Shown here: piece by piece, positions 29,165-38,470 of the stretch | Layout: every line of letters starts with the position of its first letter | How positions within the stretch are numbered: the stretch's first letter is position 1 | Made by a program: the position numbers and the translations under genes | The notes under the pieces: generated by a model | Database searches by the model: none | What the model was told of the DNA's origin: nothing | Seen by the model: only the letters and a program-made list of their open reading frames with translations | NCBI GenBank assembly: GCA_012295225.1 | Contig: WMKK01000003.1 | Span: forward strand, 475,225 to 539,224 | Direction: 5' to 3' | From: Ostreococcus mediterraneus | Taxonomy: Eukaryota; Chlorophyta; Mamiellophyceae; Mamiellales; Bathycoccaceae | DNA: 64,000 bases

Positions 29165-32100
29165 ATGTTAAAGAAACTCGCATCGCGCAAAGACCCGGTG
29201 ACGACCACGCGCAAGGTGACGTACACGATCCGCGTGCACGCTCTCGACCCGTGGCCGCTGACACTCGCGAATGGGAGCGCGCAGAGCCAAAGTCTCGCGA
29301 TTGGTTGGGCCAGAGGCCACGGCAAGCGCGGCACCACGCGCGTCGTTCGCGGTGCGCCGAGCGAGGCCGATGGCGCGCGCGCGTCGAAGTACACGTTTGA
29401 GCATGAGTTCACCGTGGAGTGCACGATGACGGTGCACCGAGACGGTGGGGTGAAGACGAAAGGGCTGGAGCTCGCGGTGCTCGCGGTGCCCGAAGACGCG
29501 ACGCCGGGCGAGCGCGTAGAAAGCGTACCCGTGGGCGCAGTCAACGTGGATTTAGGCGTGTACTTGAACGCATACGATGGCGTGAGTGATGGGTATGACG
29601 TGGACACGAGCGAAGGCGTGCTTCGCGCGGTGGGTCGGGCGCCAAAGTTGTACGTATCCGTGGCGGCGCGCGCGAGCGGGGAGGCTCCGGCGACGCTGAG
29701 AGAGCTTTCGAGCGCGTCTTTGGTGCGTAACGTGTCGTTATCTCCGCAGCGGCGAGATGAACCGACTGAAGTGGCGCGGGATATGCAAGGTACCGGTTAT
29801 CAGTGGGCTTCATCGAGATTTAGACCGGATGAGGAATCGAACGCTGCGGCGCAGTCGACGACGCCGGCGCCGGATCAAGCCGCGGCGCTCGCGTCGATGG
29901 CGAGTATGTTTAAGAAGCGCGAACAGCCCGCGATGACGATCAACGAAGAATCGGTGAGCGAGACGCGCGAAGAGTTGATGAATACACCGCCAGTGGAAGA
30001 GGACAGCGCTGAGCGCTCGGCGCTTTTTGGCATCGCGCCGCCGCCACGAGCGACATTCGCGGCTCGGGACGAAGAGGAGCGCGAGGCTGAGAGCAAGGAC
30101 GTTGCACGCGACGATATTCCAGAGAACGACGCGGAAATCGCCGCTGCACGGGCTGAACTCTTCGGTGCTGCGACCGTGAAGACCGCGACGAACGTCCCCG
30201 ATGTCGATTCTGACGGATTCTTGCTTGACTCGGATTTGGAATCCGAAGACGAACGCGCCGAAGACGAACCAGAATTCGCCGCGCCAGCGGCGGTGAATGA
30301 TGAAACCCAAGAGCTCGCGCGTGCTGAAGTTGCTCGTAAGGCTGCGGAAGATACGGCGAGGGAAGAAGAAGAAGCGCGGCGCATCGCCGAAGAGGACGCG
30401 CTCGTGGCCAAACTCGAAGCGGCGCGCAAGGAAGCTGAGGATGAAGCGCGTCTGCTCGCTGAACAGGAAGCTCTTGAAGTTCAACGCGCCGAGGAAGAGC
30501 AACGACGCGTTGAAGAAGAGACTCGGTTGGCGCACTTTGAGTTGGAACGACAGCGTGCAGAAGAAGAGGCTCGACGACTCGCCGAGCAAGACGCGTTCGA
30601 GGAGGAGCAACGTCAAAGAGCCGAAGAGGACGCCGCTCGCGCGGAAGAAGAACGACGTTGGGCTGCGGAAGCTGAAGTCGAACGCGCACGCGTTGCCGCA
30701 GAAGAATCGAAACGCGCCGCGCGTGAACATGAAGAGGCGCTGAGTGTTCAGCGAGAGCTTCAGCTCGCCGAAGAAAAGGAGGAAGAGGTGAGAATGGCGA
30801 GATTGGAGGAGGAGCGCTTGCTCGCCGTTCGCGAACACGAACAACGCTTAGCCGAAGAGCGCGCTATACAAGCTGCCGAGCAAGCTGCAGCGGTAGCTGC
30901 TGCGGCTATGGCAGCTGCGGCGGCGGCGGCGGCAGCGAGCCACGAAAAGGAGATGACCGAAGCTGCCGAAATTTCAGCCGACGCGTCTTCGGTGCTCTTC
31001 GCCGACGACGACTCCACGATGCTTAGAACGCCATCGCATTCGAACGCGGACGACGATGCGTTTTACACGCCCGCAGCGCGTGGCGGGCGATTTGCCGAGT
31101 CCGCAGTAAAGTCAAGCTTCAGCCGCGACTTGGAAGATGAACTTGTGAGCATGTCCATTTGCGACGCACTCATCCACGGCGCCCCGGAGAGCACGAGCTT
31201 TACGCCGGCGCTCAGCCTTCAAGATCGCGTTACCGCGGTGAGAAACGCGCGCGGTCCGGATGGTGCTCAAAACGAGTTTAATCGTATCGTTGATGCGTTT
31301 CAAGTCGCCATCGATGGTGCGCAAGGCGTGAACGCGGCGCGATTGACGTTCATTTGTGCTCAACTCGTGGCGTTGCGCGTCTGCCTCGCCCCGATGGACG
31401 ACATCGATGTTCACGCCGTGATTGAGCTCGAAATCGTCGCTCGAAACGCCGCGTTCGATACCGTTTGGGCTCAAACATTCCAATCATTTTTCGTGCCTAA
31501 GAGCGCAACGTTTGGCTTGCTCAACGTAACGCTCAATGGCGACGGCGAGCGCGTCGGCCGCGCGTGGGCGTCAATGTTTCAATTCGCCAAGGCTCGCCTC
31601 GGTGTCGACGCTGTGGACGACACCGTGGACGTCGCAGGGAGTTCGTCCAAGTTGCTTATCAAGCAACTTCAAGACGGCATTCTTATCGATTTGCTGCTCG
31701 CGTTAGATGAACGCGTACTCGACGTGTTGATTGGCGAAACACCAGACGCCGACATCGCGGCGAAAATTCCGGGCTGCGGTGCGTTGACTTTTTCAGCGGG
31801 AGCCGAATTAAAGCGCGCCATTTCGCCCTTAGCCAAAGCAGCAATTGACTGTGGACTAGGGAAAAGCGTTGATGATCTCATCCCGCGTCTTCGCGCGACG
31901 GCAGACATTTGCATGATCCCCAAGGATGCGCTCGTGGACGCCAAGCTCCGCGACGACATCGTCTGTGGCGCGCTCGACGCCCGCGAACTTCACGGCATCA
32001 TCACCAATTTCACGCCCGATGATTTCGCACCCCAGCGTGTCGATCAAAGCGTCATTGACGCCGTCATCGCCAGCGCCAACGCTTCAAGCAACGCCCCGCT

Positions 32101-32281
32101 GCGCCCGCGTCGCAGCAGCGTCGACTACGTCCCGGCGACGTCTCAAGGCGCGCCATGGATTTCCGCGCTCGCGCGCGCGTTAGCCTCCAGCGACGGCGCC
32201 GCGCTCAAACTGTCCAACCTCCCACCCTCGTGCGCGCACGCGCGGCGATGGACCATCGTCGCCGACGCGCTGAATACCTAG
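29165..32281 (+). CDS. NT-C2 (EEIG1/EHBP1-type) protein with coiled coil and DIL-like C-terminus
   Basis: 1038 aa. The N-terminal ~165 residues are an NT-C2 domain, a membrane-binding C2 variant found in EHBP1 and plant PMI1: KVTYTIRVHALDPWPLTLAN, then HEFTVECTMTVHRDG and VPVGAVNVDLGVYL. A Glu/Arg/Ala coiled coil occupies about 375-580, followed by a poly-Ala run. Residues ~690-1000 are helical and end with MIPKDALVDAKLRDDIVCGA and ITNFTPDDFAPQRVDQSVID, resembling the DIL-like C-terminus of plant EEIG1/EHBP1-domain proteins and of myosin V tails. A role in organelle or vesicle positioning is inferred. The upstream in-frame TTG at 29144 is not used. Confidence 0.82.
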   Translation: MLKKLASRKDPVTTTRKVTYTIRVHALDPWPLTLANGSAQSQSLAIGWARGHGKRGTTRVVRGAPSEADGARASKYTFEHEFTVECTMTVHRDGGVKTKGLELAVLAVPEDATPGERVESVPVGAVNVDLGVYLNAYDGVSDGYDVDTSEGVLRAVGRAPKLYVSVAARASGEAPATLRELSSASLVRNVSLSPQRRDEPTEVARDMQGTGYQWASSRFRPDEESNAAAQSTTPAPDQAAALASMASMFKKREQPAMTINEESVSETREELMNTPPVEEDSAERSALFGIAPPPRATFAARDEEEREAESKDVARDDIPENDAEIAAARAELFGAATVKTATNVPDVDSDGFLLDSDLESEDERAEDEPEFAAPAAVNDETQELARAEVARKAAEDTAREEEEARRIAEEDALVAKLEAARKEAEDEARLLAEQEALEVQRAEEEQRRVEEETRLAHFELERQRAEEEARRLAEQDAFEEEQRQRAEEDAARAEEERRWAAEAEVERARVAAEESKRAAREHEEALSVQRELQLAEEKEEEVRMARLEEERLLAVREHEQRLAEERAIQAAEQAAAVAAAAMAAAAAAAAASHEKEMTEAAEISADASSVLFADDDSTMLRTPSHSNADDDAFYTPAARGGRFAESAVKSSFSRDLEDELVSMSICDALIHGAPESTSFTPALSLQDRVTAVRNARGPDGAQNEFNRIVDAFQVAIDGAQGVNAARLTFICAQLVALRVCLAPMDDIDVHAVIELEIVARNAAFDTVWAQTFQSFFVPKSATFGLLNVTLNGDGERVGRAWASMFQFAKARLGVDAVDDTVDVAGSSSKLLIKQLQDGILIDLLLALDERVLDVLIGETPDADIAAKIPGCGALTFSAGAELKRAISPLAKAAIDCGLGKSVDDLIPRLRATADICMIPKDALVDAKLRDDIVCGALDARELHGIITNFTPDDFAPQRVDQSVIDAVIASANASSNAPLRPRRSSVDYVPATSQGAPWISALARALASSDGAALKLSNLPPSCAHARRWTIVADALNT

Positions 32282-32385
32282 AACACTCGCCTCGCATCAT
32301 CTAGCACTGTGAAACACGCTTTGGCTTTGGCTTTGGGACGCTGAATATTCCTTTACACTTTTCGCCACTCTCGCGCGCGACGACG

Positions 32386-33546
32386 ATGGCCAAATCGCGC
32401 GCACTCAAGACGTACGCGAAAAAGAGCTGGGAACCCGAACTTCGCGCGCGCACGGCGAAGATTTCCCGCACGGGCGACTTTATCAACGAACAGAATCTTA
32501 AAATAAGATGGTACTCTTGGGACGTCCCGGACCCGCAGGCGATCGTCGTATTCGCACACGGGTTGGGCGTTTATGGTTCGTTCGAGATGCTCACCGCGAG
32601 ACCGATCGGTGGTGTTCGCGAGCACTACGCCGGGTCGTGGCCGGAGAGGTTTAACGCGGCGAATGTGAGCTTGTTTTGCAACGACCACCAAGGGCACGGG
32701 CGAAGCGACTCTTCGCGTCCGGGCGCGCGATGCTACTTTGAACGCGCGGATGACTTGGCGCGCGATTTCACGCAGTTTGTCGAGCTCATTAAACGCGATA
32801 GCAAGCGACCAGTGCCGGTGTTTATGATGGGTTCAAGCTTAGGAGGTCTCGTTGTGGTCAAGGCGGCGATCGCGACGCCGAGCGTCGCTTCGGGCGTCGT
32901 CGCGCTCGCGCCGTGTATAAGTTTAGATCGTATTAGCAAGGGCACAATGAATCGCGTGTTGTTACCGATTCTCGGATTCGTCAGCGCATGGTTTCCAACG
33001 CTTCCTCTGGCCAAGACTGTGGCGAATGCGAGGTTTCCATTGACGCAAGCCGAAGTTGAGCGGGACGCGCTCACGTGGCCGTCGGGTAAAAAGCGCACCC
33101 GCGCCCGCGTGGCGAAAGAACTCTTAGAGAGCACGTTTGAGTTTAAAAAACCAGGCGTGTTAGAACGGATCACCATGCCATTGATTGCGTTTCACGGCAA
33201 GGATGATCAAATGACCGATCCTTGGGGGAGTCAAATGCTCGCGGACCGCGCGAGCTCGAGCTCGAGCGAGGTGCGATGGGTGGACGACGTCTTTCACGAC
33301 TTGTGCCACGAGAAACCAGGATGCGATGTGTTGTGCGACGAGATCATCGAGTGGTGTCGCGAACGCATCAACGACAAACTCGCGTCGTCGTCTTCGTCGT
33401 CGTCGTCTTCGTCGTCATCGTCTAGCAACAAGCGCGCGAAAACCACCAGAGTCGCGCGAGCGCCGCGGCGCGCGTTGAAACCGTCCAAACCATCCAAAAC
33501 CGCACCCACCGACGCGCCAACGCGCCGTACCCGGCGCGGTGTGTAA
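32386..33546 (+). CDS. Alpha/beta hydrolase (monoacylglycerol lipase/lysophospholipase-like)
   Basis: 386 aa. The oxyanion segment is VVFAHGLGVYG, and the nucleophile elbow is GSSLGG with Ser151. Acid candidates are Asp273/274 in FHGKDDQMTDPWG, and the histidine is His304 in DVFHDLCHEKP, completing the triad in the usual order for serine-aminopeptidase/MGL-type hydrolases. FCNDHQGHGRSD is also characteristic. A run of about 16 Ser encoded by TCG/TCT repeats (near 33390-33425) is followed by a basic C-terminal tail (KTTRVARAPRRALKPSK), which may be nuclear-targeting or simply disordered. It lacks an obvious signal peptide. Substrate inferred only at family level (acyl glycerol or lysophospholipid). 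Confidence 0.88.
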   Translation: MAKSRALKTYAKKSWEPELRARTAKISRTGDFINEQNLKIRWYSWDVPDPQAIVVFAHGLGVYGSFEMLTARPIGGVREHYAGSWPERFNAANVSLFCNDHQGHGRSDSSRPGARCYFERADDLARDFTQFVELIKRDSKRPVPVFMMGSSLGGLVVVKAAIATPSVASGVVALAPCISLDRISKGTMNRVLLPILGFVSAWFPTLPLAKTVANARFPLTQAEVERDALTWPSGKKRTRARVAKELLESTFEFKKPGVLERITMPLIAFHGKDDQMTDPWGSQMLADRASSSSSEVRWVDDVFHDLCHEKPGCDVLCDEIIEWCRERINDKLASSSSSSSSSSSSSSNKRAKTTRVARAPRRALKPSKPSKTAPTDAPTRRTRRGV

Positions 33547-33770
33547 TAGTATCATATCGTTGTTTCTTTCATAACGAAAATATGCACCATTCGTGCATCG
33601 CGCATCGCGTCAGTCGCCTTTGACATCGTCCCGGCGGTCTCGTAAGTATCACATTCAAAACGGCCCGTGTCGTGTCGTAACAGCGTAACACTAATCGCAC
33701 CTCCGGAACGGCGCACGCCACACGCGCGCGCCGCCGCTCGCCCCGCGAACGCGCGCGCGAACGGTGCGTC

Positions 33771-34805
33771 ATGGACCCCTCGTCCCCGCATACCGCGCCG
33801 CGGCGCCGCGCGCGCGCGTCATCGCGACACGCGCGCGCATCGACGATCGCGACGCTGACGGTGACGGTGTGCGCGATCGTCGCCCCGAATCGCGCGCACG
33901 GCGTGAAATTCGGGCAAGATTTCACGGATACCCTGAAAAAGAAACCCGAGGCGCTCAAGGGACCGACGTACGCGCGGGATTTTGAAGGGACGCAGATATT
34001 TGCGGATGATTTATCGACGATGTACATGCACGGGCTCACGTGCGGGGCGTGCATGGCGGTGATGAATGAAACAAAGACGCTGTACGATCACCTCGTGGAG
34101 ACGAAGTATCATGACCCTGAGGACGTGACTGGGACGAGTATTTATGAGTACATGCGTGAGGCTACGGAGCCGGAGGAGTTTTGTGATGGGAATGTGCTCG
34201 GGGAGAAGTACGGGGTGGACGCGCGGGACGGCCAAGCGGCGGTGTTCGCGTGGTTGAGATTACAAGCGGTGTCGCAATTGCGATTGCATGGGCAATTCGA
34301 GGGCACGGTGATGGGGAAAAAGGCGATGATGGCGTTGAATGAGTATCGCTGGGCGATTGATCTTGGGTTGTTAGGATATGATTTGTTTACGTTGCTGGAG
34401 GAGGGCGAGGAGAGATTTGATCCTGTGGCGTTGGCAGAGGCGCGGGCAAAAAAGGAGGAGGAAGGAACGGTGGATGACGACGACGACGATCAGAATGGTG
34501 ACGAGGCGGCAATGTTGCAAACGCAAGATACGTCGTTGTTCGTGCAACGATCGCTGAAGACGCATCCGTATCGTATCGCGAGACAAAAGATGAAGCTCGA
34601 ACAAGTGTGCTACGACATCATGAAGAGCCGTCCCTACATTCAGAATCTTTTACACCACAAGTTACGTCGGGATCGACACTACAGCGTGTGCCACCAGCTG
34701 AAAAAGTGCGTGTGGAAAACCCCGGAGGAGCTTCATCAGATTGAGATTGCGCGCCGCGATTATTTGTTGCAACTCGAGCGTCAACAGCAAAGAGAGGAGC
34801 TTTAA
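33771..34805 (+). CDS. Canopy/saposin-like secretory-pathway protein
   Basis: 344 aa. A basic N-terminus leads into a hydrophobic stretch ending near PNRAHG (about 26-44), likely a signal peptide or anchor. Six cysteines follow in the order C91-x2-C94, C138, then CYD, VCHQLKKCVW, a saposin-B-like spacing. The segment LTCGACMAVMNETKTLYDHL resembles the first helix of canopy (CNPY/DUF3456) ER proteins, which act as co-chaperones. An acidic insert (DDDDDDQNGDEAA) separates the two cysteine groups, and the C-terminus is a Gln/Arg/Glu helix without a KDEL-type signal. Assignment tentative; a lineage-specific saposin-like protein is the alternative. Confidence 0.65.
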   Translation: MDPSSPHTAPRRRARASSRHARASTIATLTVTVCAIVAPNRAHGVKFGQDFTDTLKKKPEALKGPTYARDFEGTQIFADDLSTMYMHGLTCGACMAVMNETKTLYDHLVETKYHDPEDVTGTSIYEYMREATEPEEFCDGNVLGEKYGVDARDGQAAVFAWLRLQAVSQLRLHGQFEGTVMGKKAMMALNEYRWAIDLGLLGYDLFTLLEEGEERFDPVALAEARAKKEEEGTVDDDDDDQNGDEAAMLQTQDTSLFVQRSLKTHPYRIARQKMKLEQVCYDIMKSRPYIQNLLHHKLRRDRHYSVCHQLKKCVWKTPEELHQIEIARRDYLLQLERQQQREEL

Positions 34806-34901
34806 CAAAAGCGCGACGTCGCAACCGCTCGGTAATGCATCACCACCACAGTACCATAGTATACCATTTGCATGAAGCCTTTTGTAAAATTTCAAATATA
34901 T

Positions 34902-36830
34902 CTATCCTCTAAGAAACCGCCAATACAGATTGTTTCGCTTGTGCAATATAATCACGACGCGATTCTTCTTTGGCACGGCGCGGAACGAACATCTCTCGAC
35001 GATGATTTCTTTATACAGCTTGGCGACGAAGAACCGATACGCTCGCGATTCACCGATGGCCCACATTTCGAACGCGTGTGTATCGAACACCACGTGTAAA
35101 TTCTTCGCGCTGATGGATTCGGGCGTCGAGATGCGAAGCTCCATGGTCATGTCCTCTTCGCATGACTGAAAATTGTTCAATTCGACGCGCTCGAAACGCG
35201 AAGGCACGACGCTCGAGGCATCGATGAGCGCGTGGCGCGCGTGTTCTATAGGTAATCTTTTCACGACTTGTTTATCTGGCGATGTATCGGGCGTCATCGG
35301 ACCTCGAACAACGTCGTCGACGTCGTCGGCGTGCGCGGGCTTCGATGCGGCGCGGTATGGATTGCCTTTCTTCGTGAGTGTCATGGTTTGATACTTTTTC
35401 AACGCGTCGACGATGTTCTTTGCCGCCATTCGATGACCGACGGGGTAATCTGACCCGGGTCCGATTGTGAGTGCGGCGTAGGCGCCAGTGACAAATAATG
35501 ACGTATTCGGCCATCGACATCCGCCGTTACCGCCCGCAGGCGCGACGCCGCCGGGACCGTGTTCATAATCAAATGTTTCGTCCGCCAACGCCGGTAATCC
35601 ACGAGCAATTTCGACTGAGGTCGTTGCGATCAACGTTCGAAGCGCAACATCGTGCGTGATATCGACGACTTCACCGCATGCGATCCAAATTTCGTCGTAC
35701 ATGGCGCCCTTTTCTTGTTTAAACGCTTCAACCGAATCCGGCGGCACGCCCGTGTCCCGAAGTCTTTCGTACATTTTGGTTTCAAATTCCATCGTCGCCT
35801 CATCTGTGGGCGCAATTCTCGTGAACCATCTGTGCTTACTTGCGTCCCACTCGGCGCCGAGTACGTTGTGCTGTTCGATGATCGAGAGCACGTTTCGTTC
35901 GCTCGATGACTCGTCGATGAGACGCAAATAGGTGTGCTCGTTAACGCTCGCCTTTGCCTTGTACGAATCAAGCATCTCGGCTTTCCGCTGCGCGTCCGCA
36001 CACGCGTGAAATTTACGCAAACCCTTGCATCCAAAGTATTGCACATCGCATTCGAATTCGCGCACGTCTAGTAGTCGCCGCGAGAGGAGCGTGACGGATT
36101 TCGCGCCGCGTCGAGTCGCCTCGAGCGCGAGCGTCGCCGCCGACATCCCACCACCGACGACTAAAATAGTCTTATCCAGCACCCTGCCTTCAACGCTCAC
36201 ATCGACATCATTCGAAGTCATGATGCCACACGCCACACCGCTGTGACCGTCGTACGATGGATGTGCCAAGCGATACGACGTCTTGGCGTCGATGATCCAA
36301 GACGGCGCGCGAGGTTGTGAATGCTTTGGCGTCCAAACGCACTGCGCCGCAAGCACACGCTCGCCTGAATCCAATGTCAACAACACCGCACCATATCGCA
36401 CGAGGGGATCTACGCATTGAAACTGCCCAATCGCGTCCTCGTCAACCATCTGTACATCCGCGACGACGCCTTTGACGAGACGGACGCCGCGCATGTGCTC
36501 CGCCACCATCCTCGCGCAATATTCCGCGTACACCTTGACGCTTGGCACTGGCGCATACGCCTCACTCGTGCGAACAATTTCATCCTGACGCCCGAAATCC
36601 TCGACGAAGCGCTCGAGCCCACACGCCGACGCGAACGGATGCTGCGTCACCGCGCAGCGCACGTGCGAGGCGCCCGACCGCAAGCACCGCCGAGAAAACG
36701 CGTGCAACCACGCGCCAGAAGGGTCAATCACCACCGCCTGCGCGCGCTTCGCCTCGGGTAGACGCGTGAGCACGGCAATCGCGCCTCGTCCGCTGCCGAC
36801 GACGACGAGCGGGGCGTATTGCGGCTCCAT
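34902..36830 (-). CDS. FAD/NAD(P)-binding monooxygenase-like protein with C-terminal CS (p23-like) domain
   Basis: 642 aa. Residues 1-~520 contain two dinucleotide folds: VVGSGRGAIAVL near the start and VVGGGMSAATLALEATRRG in the middle. Late comes TGAYAALTIGPGSDYPVGHR, which looks like the C-terminal FAD contact. The family resembles lysine/ornithine hydroxylase-like flavoproteins, but the substrate is unknown. After a polar linker, residues ~561-642 read like a CS domain (Hsp90 co-chaperone p23/NudC fold): ELRISTPESISAKNLHVVFD, then LYKEIIVERCSF and KNRVVIILHKRN. I know of no flavoprotein with such a tail. Start at ATG 36830; the frame is open to 37052 but Arg-rich. Confidence 0.75.
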   Translation of the reverse strand: MEPQYAPLVVVGSGRGAIAVLTRLPEAKRAQAVVIDPSGAWLHAFSRRCLRSGASHVRCAVTQHPFASACGLERFVEDFGRQDEIVRTSEAYAPVPSVKVYAEYCARMVAEHMRGVRLVKGVVADVQMVDEDAIGQFQCVDPLVRYGAVLLTLDSGERVLAAQCVWTPKHSQPRAPSWIIDAKTSYRLAHPSYDGHSGVACGIMTSNDVDVSVEGRVLDKTILVVGGGMSAATLALEATRRGAKSVTLLSRRLLDVREFECDVQYFGCKGLRKFHACADAQRKAEMLDSYKAKASVNEHTYLRLIDESSSERNVLSIIEQHNVLGAEWDASKHRWFTRIAPTDEATMEFETKMYERLRDTGVPPDSVEAFKQEKGAMYDEIWIACGEVVDITHDVALRTLIATTSVEIARGLPALADETFDYEHGPGGVAPAGGNGGCRWPNTSLFVTGAYAALTIGPGSDYPVGHRMAAKNIVDALKKYQTMTLTKKGNPYRAASKPAHADDVDDVVRGPMTPDTSPDKQVVKRLPIEHARHALIDASSVVPSRFERVELNNFQSCEEDMTMELRISTPESISAKNLHVVFDTHAFEMWAIGESRAYRFFVAKLYKEIIVERCSFRAVPKKNRVVIILHKRNNLYWRFLRG

Positions 36831-37292
36831 GATGCGCACCGCAGCGTCCTGAACGCCTCGGCGGGACGACGCGATCGAGGCACGTGTGACGCGCTCCGAC
36901 GTCGCCGTTCGATGCGAAACCGCGCGCGAAGGGTGGGTTGGTTTTTTGCCGTCGCGCGCGCGCGTCGTGCGAAGCGCGTCGCGGTGTGTGGGGTCGTGTG
37001 CACGCGCGTCAAGTCGCGTCAGCGTGCGTTTTATTTTGAAAAAAAAACGCACGTTTTGTGCAGCGTACAGAGCGCGTTAATGAAACCGCGGTTTAACATG
37101 ACAATTGCCTACGTGATTTGAAGCTTCCTATGGTAATAAACACTCTCGCACTGACGCCCGACGGTCAGCGCACCTCGACGCGACGCGCTCGTCGCGACGT
37201 CGTCGGGGTCGGTCTCGACGCTCAGACGGAGCGCCGAATGCCAACTGACTGACGCTTCGTCGCGACGAAAAAATAAATGGTCTTTGCGTCGT
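36831..37292. other. Intergenic region
   Basis: No gene seen. It serves as upstream sequence for the flavoprotein and 3' region for the uS15 gene, both on the minus strand. An A-rich tract lies at about 37038-37047. A short GC hairpin (CGCGACG / CGTCGCG, about 37179-37196) sits in the uS15 3' flank; it may be incidental. Confidence 0.4.
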
Positions 37293-37907
37293 TTACTTGA
37301 TTCGCAAACCAAGGCTCGTCATGGTCTTGACGTATTCAGCGTTGTTACTCTTCGATAAGTAGTTTTGGAGACGGCTACGTTGACCCAAAAGCTTCTTCAA
37401 CCCGCGTTGGGTGGCGTAATCCTTCTTATTCTTGATCAAGTGCGCGGTGAGGCCTTCGATGCGCTTGGTCAAGAGCGCAATTTGCACCGCGGAAGAACCC
37501 GTGTCGTCTGTGCGCGAACGGAGGACGAAAACACACAATATGAGCCATCGTCAGTCACGAATTCGCGAATGAAACCACACCACGACGCGGATATATAGAG
37601 CGAAACTACGCGCGCGCGTCGGGACTCGCGCGTCGGGCCCTCTCTTCGGGGCGTACGTACTCGCACTCTTTTGGAAGCCACTAACTTCGCTAATCGCCGG
37701 TCGCGTGCGCTTATCCGCAGCGACGACTTGGAGAGCACCTCTCTTCGTCGCTTGCGTCTTCTTACTCGCGAACGAGCTCGAGGCGTTCGACTTCACGGCT
37801 GTTTTAAGGGTGGAAAAGCGCAGATAAGGGGTTAGGGTCAAAGCTGAAACACTGCGCGACAAAACCGTGCGTGACACGTCACCGCGCGCGCGAACGCTCG
37901 CGCGCAC
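37293..37907 (-). CDS. rps15: Plastid ribosomal protein uS15, nuclear-encoded (two exons)
   Basis: Exon 1 (37661-37907) encodes a Ser/Arg/Thr-rich transit peptide with a cleavage-like GALQVVAAD. Exon 2 (37293-37507) encodes the S15 core. Joining them restores the diagnostic S15 stretch SANDTGSSAVQIALLTKRI, followed by LTAHLIKNKKDYATQRGLKK and LLGQRSRLQNYL. The joined CDS is 462 nt (153 aa). uS15 binds the central domain of small-subunit rRNA early in 30S assembly. A mitochondrial destination is possible, but the leader composition favours the chloroplast. Exon 2 alone has an ATG, but starting there would lack the leader and the AND residues. Confidence 0.9.
37508..37660 (-). other. 153-nt intron in the uS15 gene
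   Basis: On the minus strand, donor GCGA|GTACGTACG and acceptor TTCGCGCACAG|ACGAC, with ACTGACGATGG starting at 37555, about 42 nt before the acceptor. The splice joins A|AC into an Asn codon and rebuilds the conserved NDTGS of S15. The intron has in-frame stops. Confidence 0.9.
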
Positions 37908-38470
37908 GCGCGCGTGCGATGTACACTATTTCGACGCACGCATCACCCACGCGCGCGATGCGCGCGACGCGTCGCATCGCGCGCGAGCGCGGTGCAACGA
38001 CCGCGAGGCAGCGCCGCCTGGGCCACCGATGATGACGACGCACGCATCCACATCATGCACCCGTACGCGCGCGCGCGAACGCACGAACGCGCGAACGACG
38101 CGAATACATCGAGCATCGAAAACGAATGACGACGTACCGATGCGGGCTTGGGTGGCGTTGACGGCGAACATGACGCACGCGTGGGGTGGAATGGCGACCG
38201 CGACGTGGGCCGTCGGCCCCAAAACCCTGAACAGTTTTTCCCCATATGTATATAGACTTTACATGCCTCACAATACTGTGTAAGGCGACGATTTTCTGAA
38301 ATGTGACGACGTGCGCTTTTATGACTCTAATAGTCATACTCGTCGCACAGTATGACGCTGGCGTCCACCGCGGACGACAGCCGTTTTTTTTGCGTTACTT
38401 TTTGACTCGACAGTCGTTCGCAGTTCGTCACCTCGCTCGCGCGGGCGTCGACGACGTCGCGAAAGGCGCG
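37908..38470. other. Divergent promoter region of uS15 and the channel gene
   Basis: No supportable gene. It is CG/CA-rich from 37910 to 38100. A TATA-like tatgtatata lies near 38245-38255 and faces the channel gene. The channel frame has an ATG at 38321, which would add 50 residues, as well as the preferred 38471. Confidence 0.4.

Noticed and set aside
37867-38283. 138-residue plus-strand frame between uS15 and the channel
   Set aside because: Arg/Thr/His-rich, overlaps the uS15 transit exon antisense, no domain; taken as intergenic.
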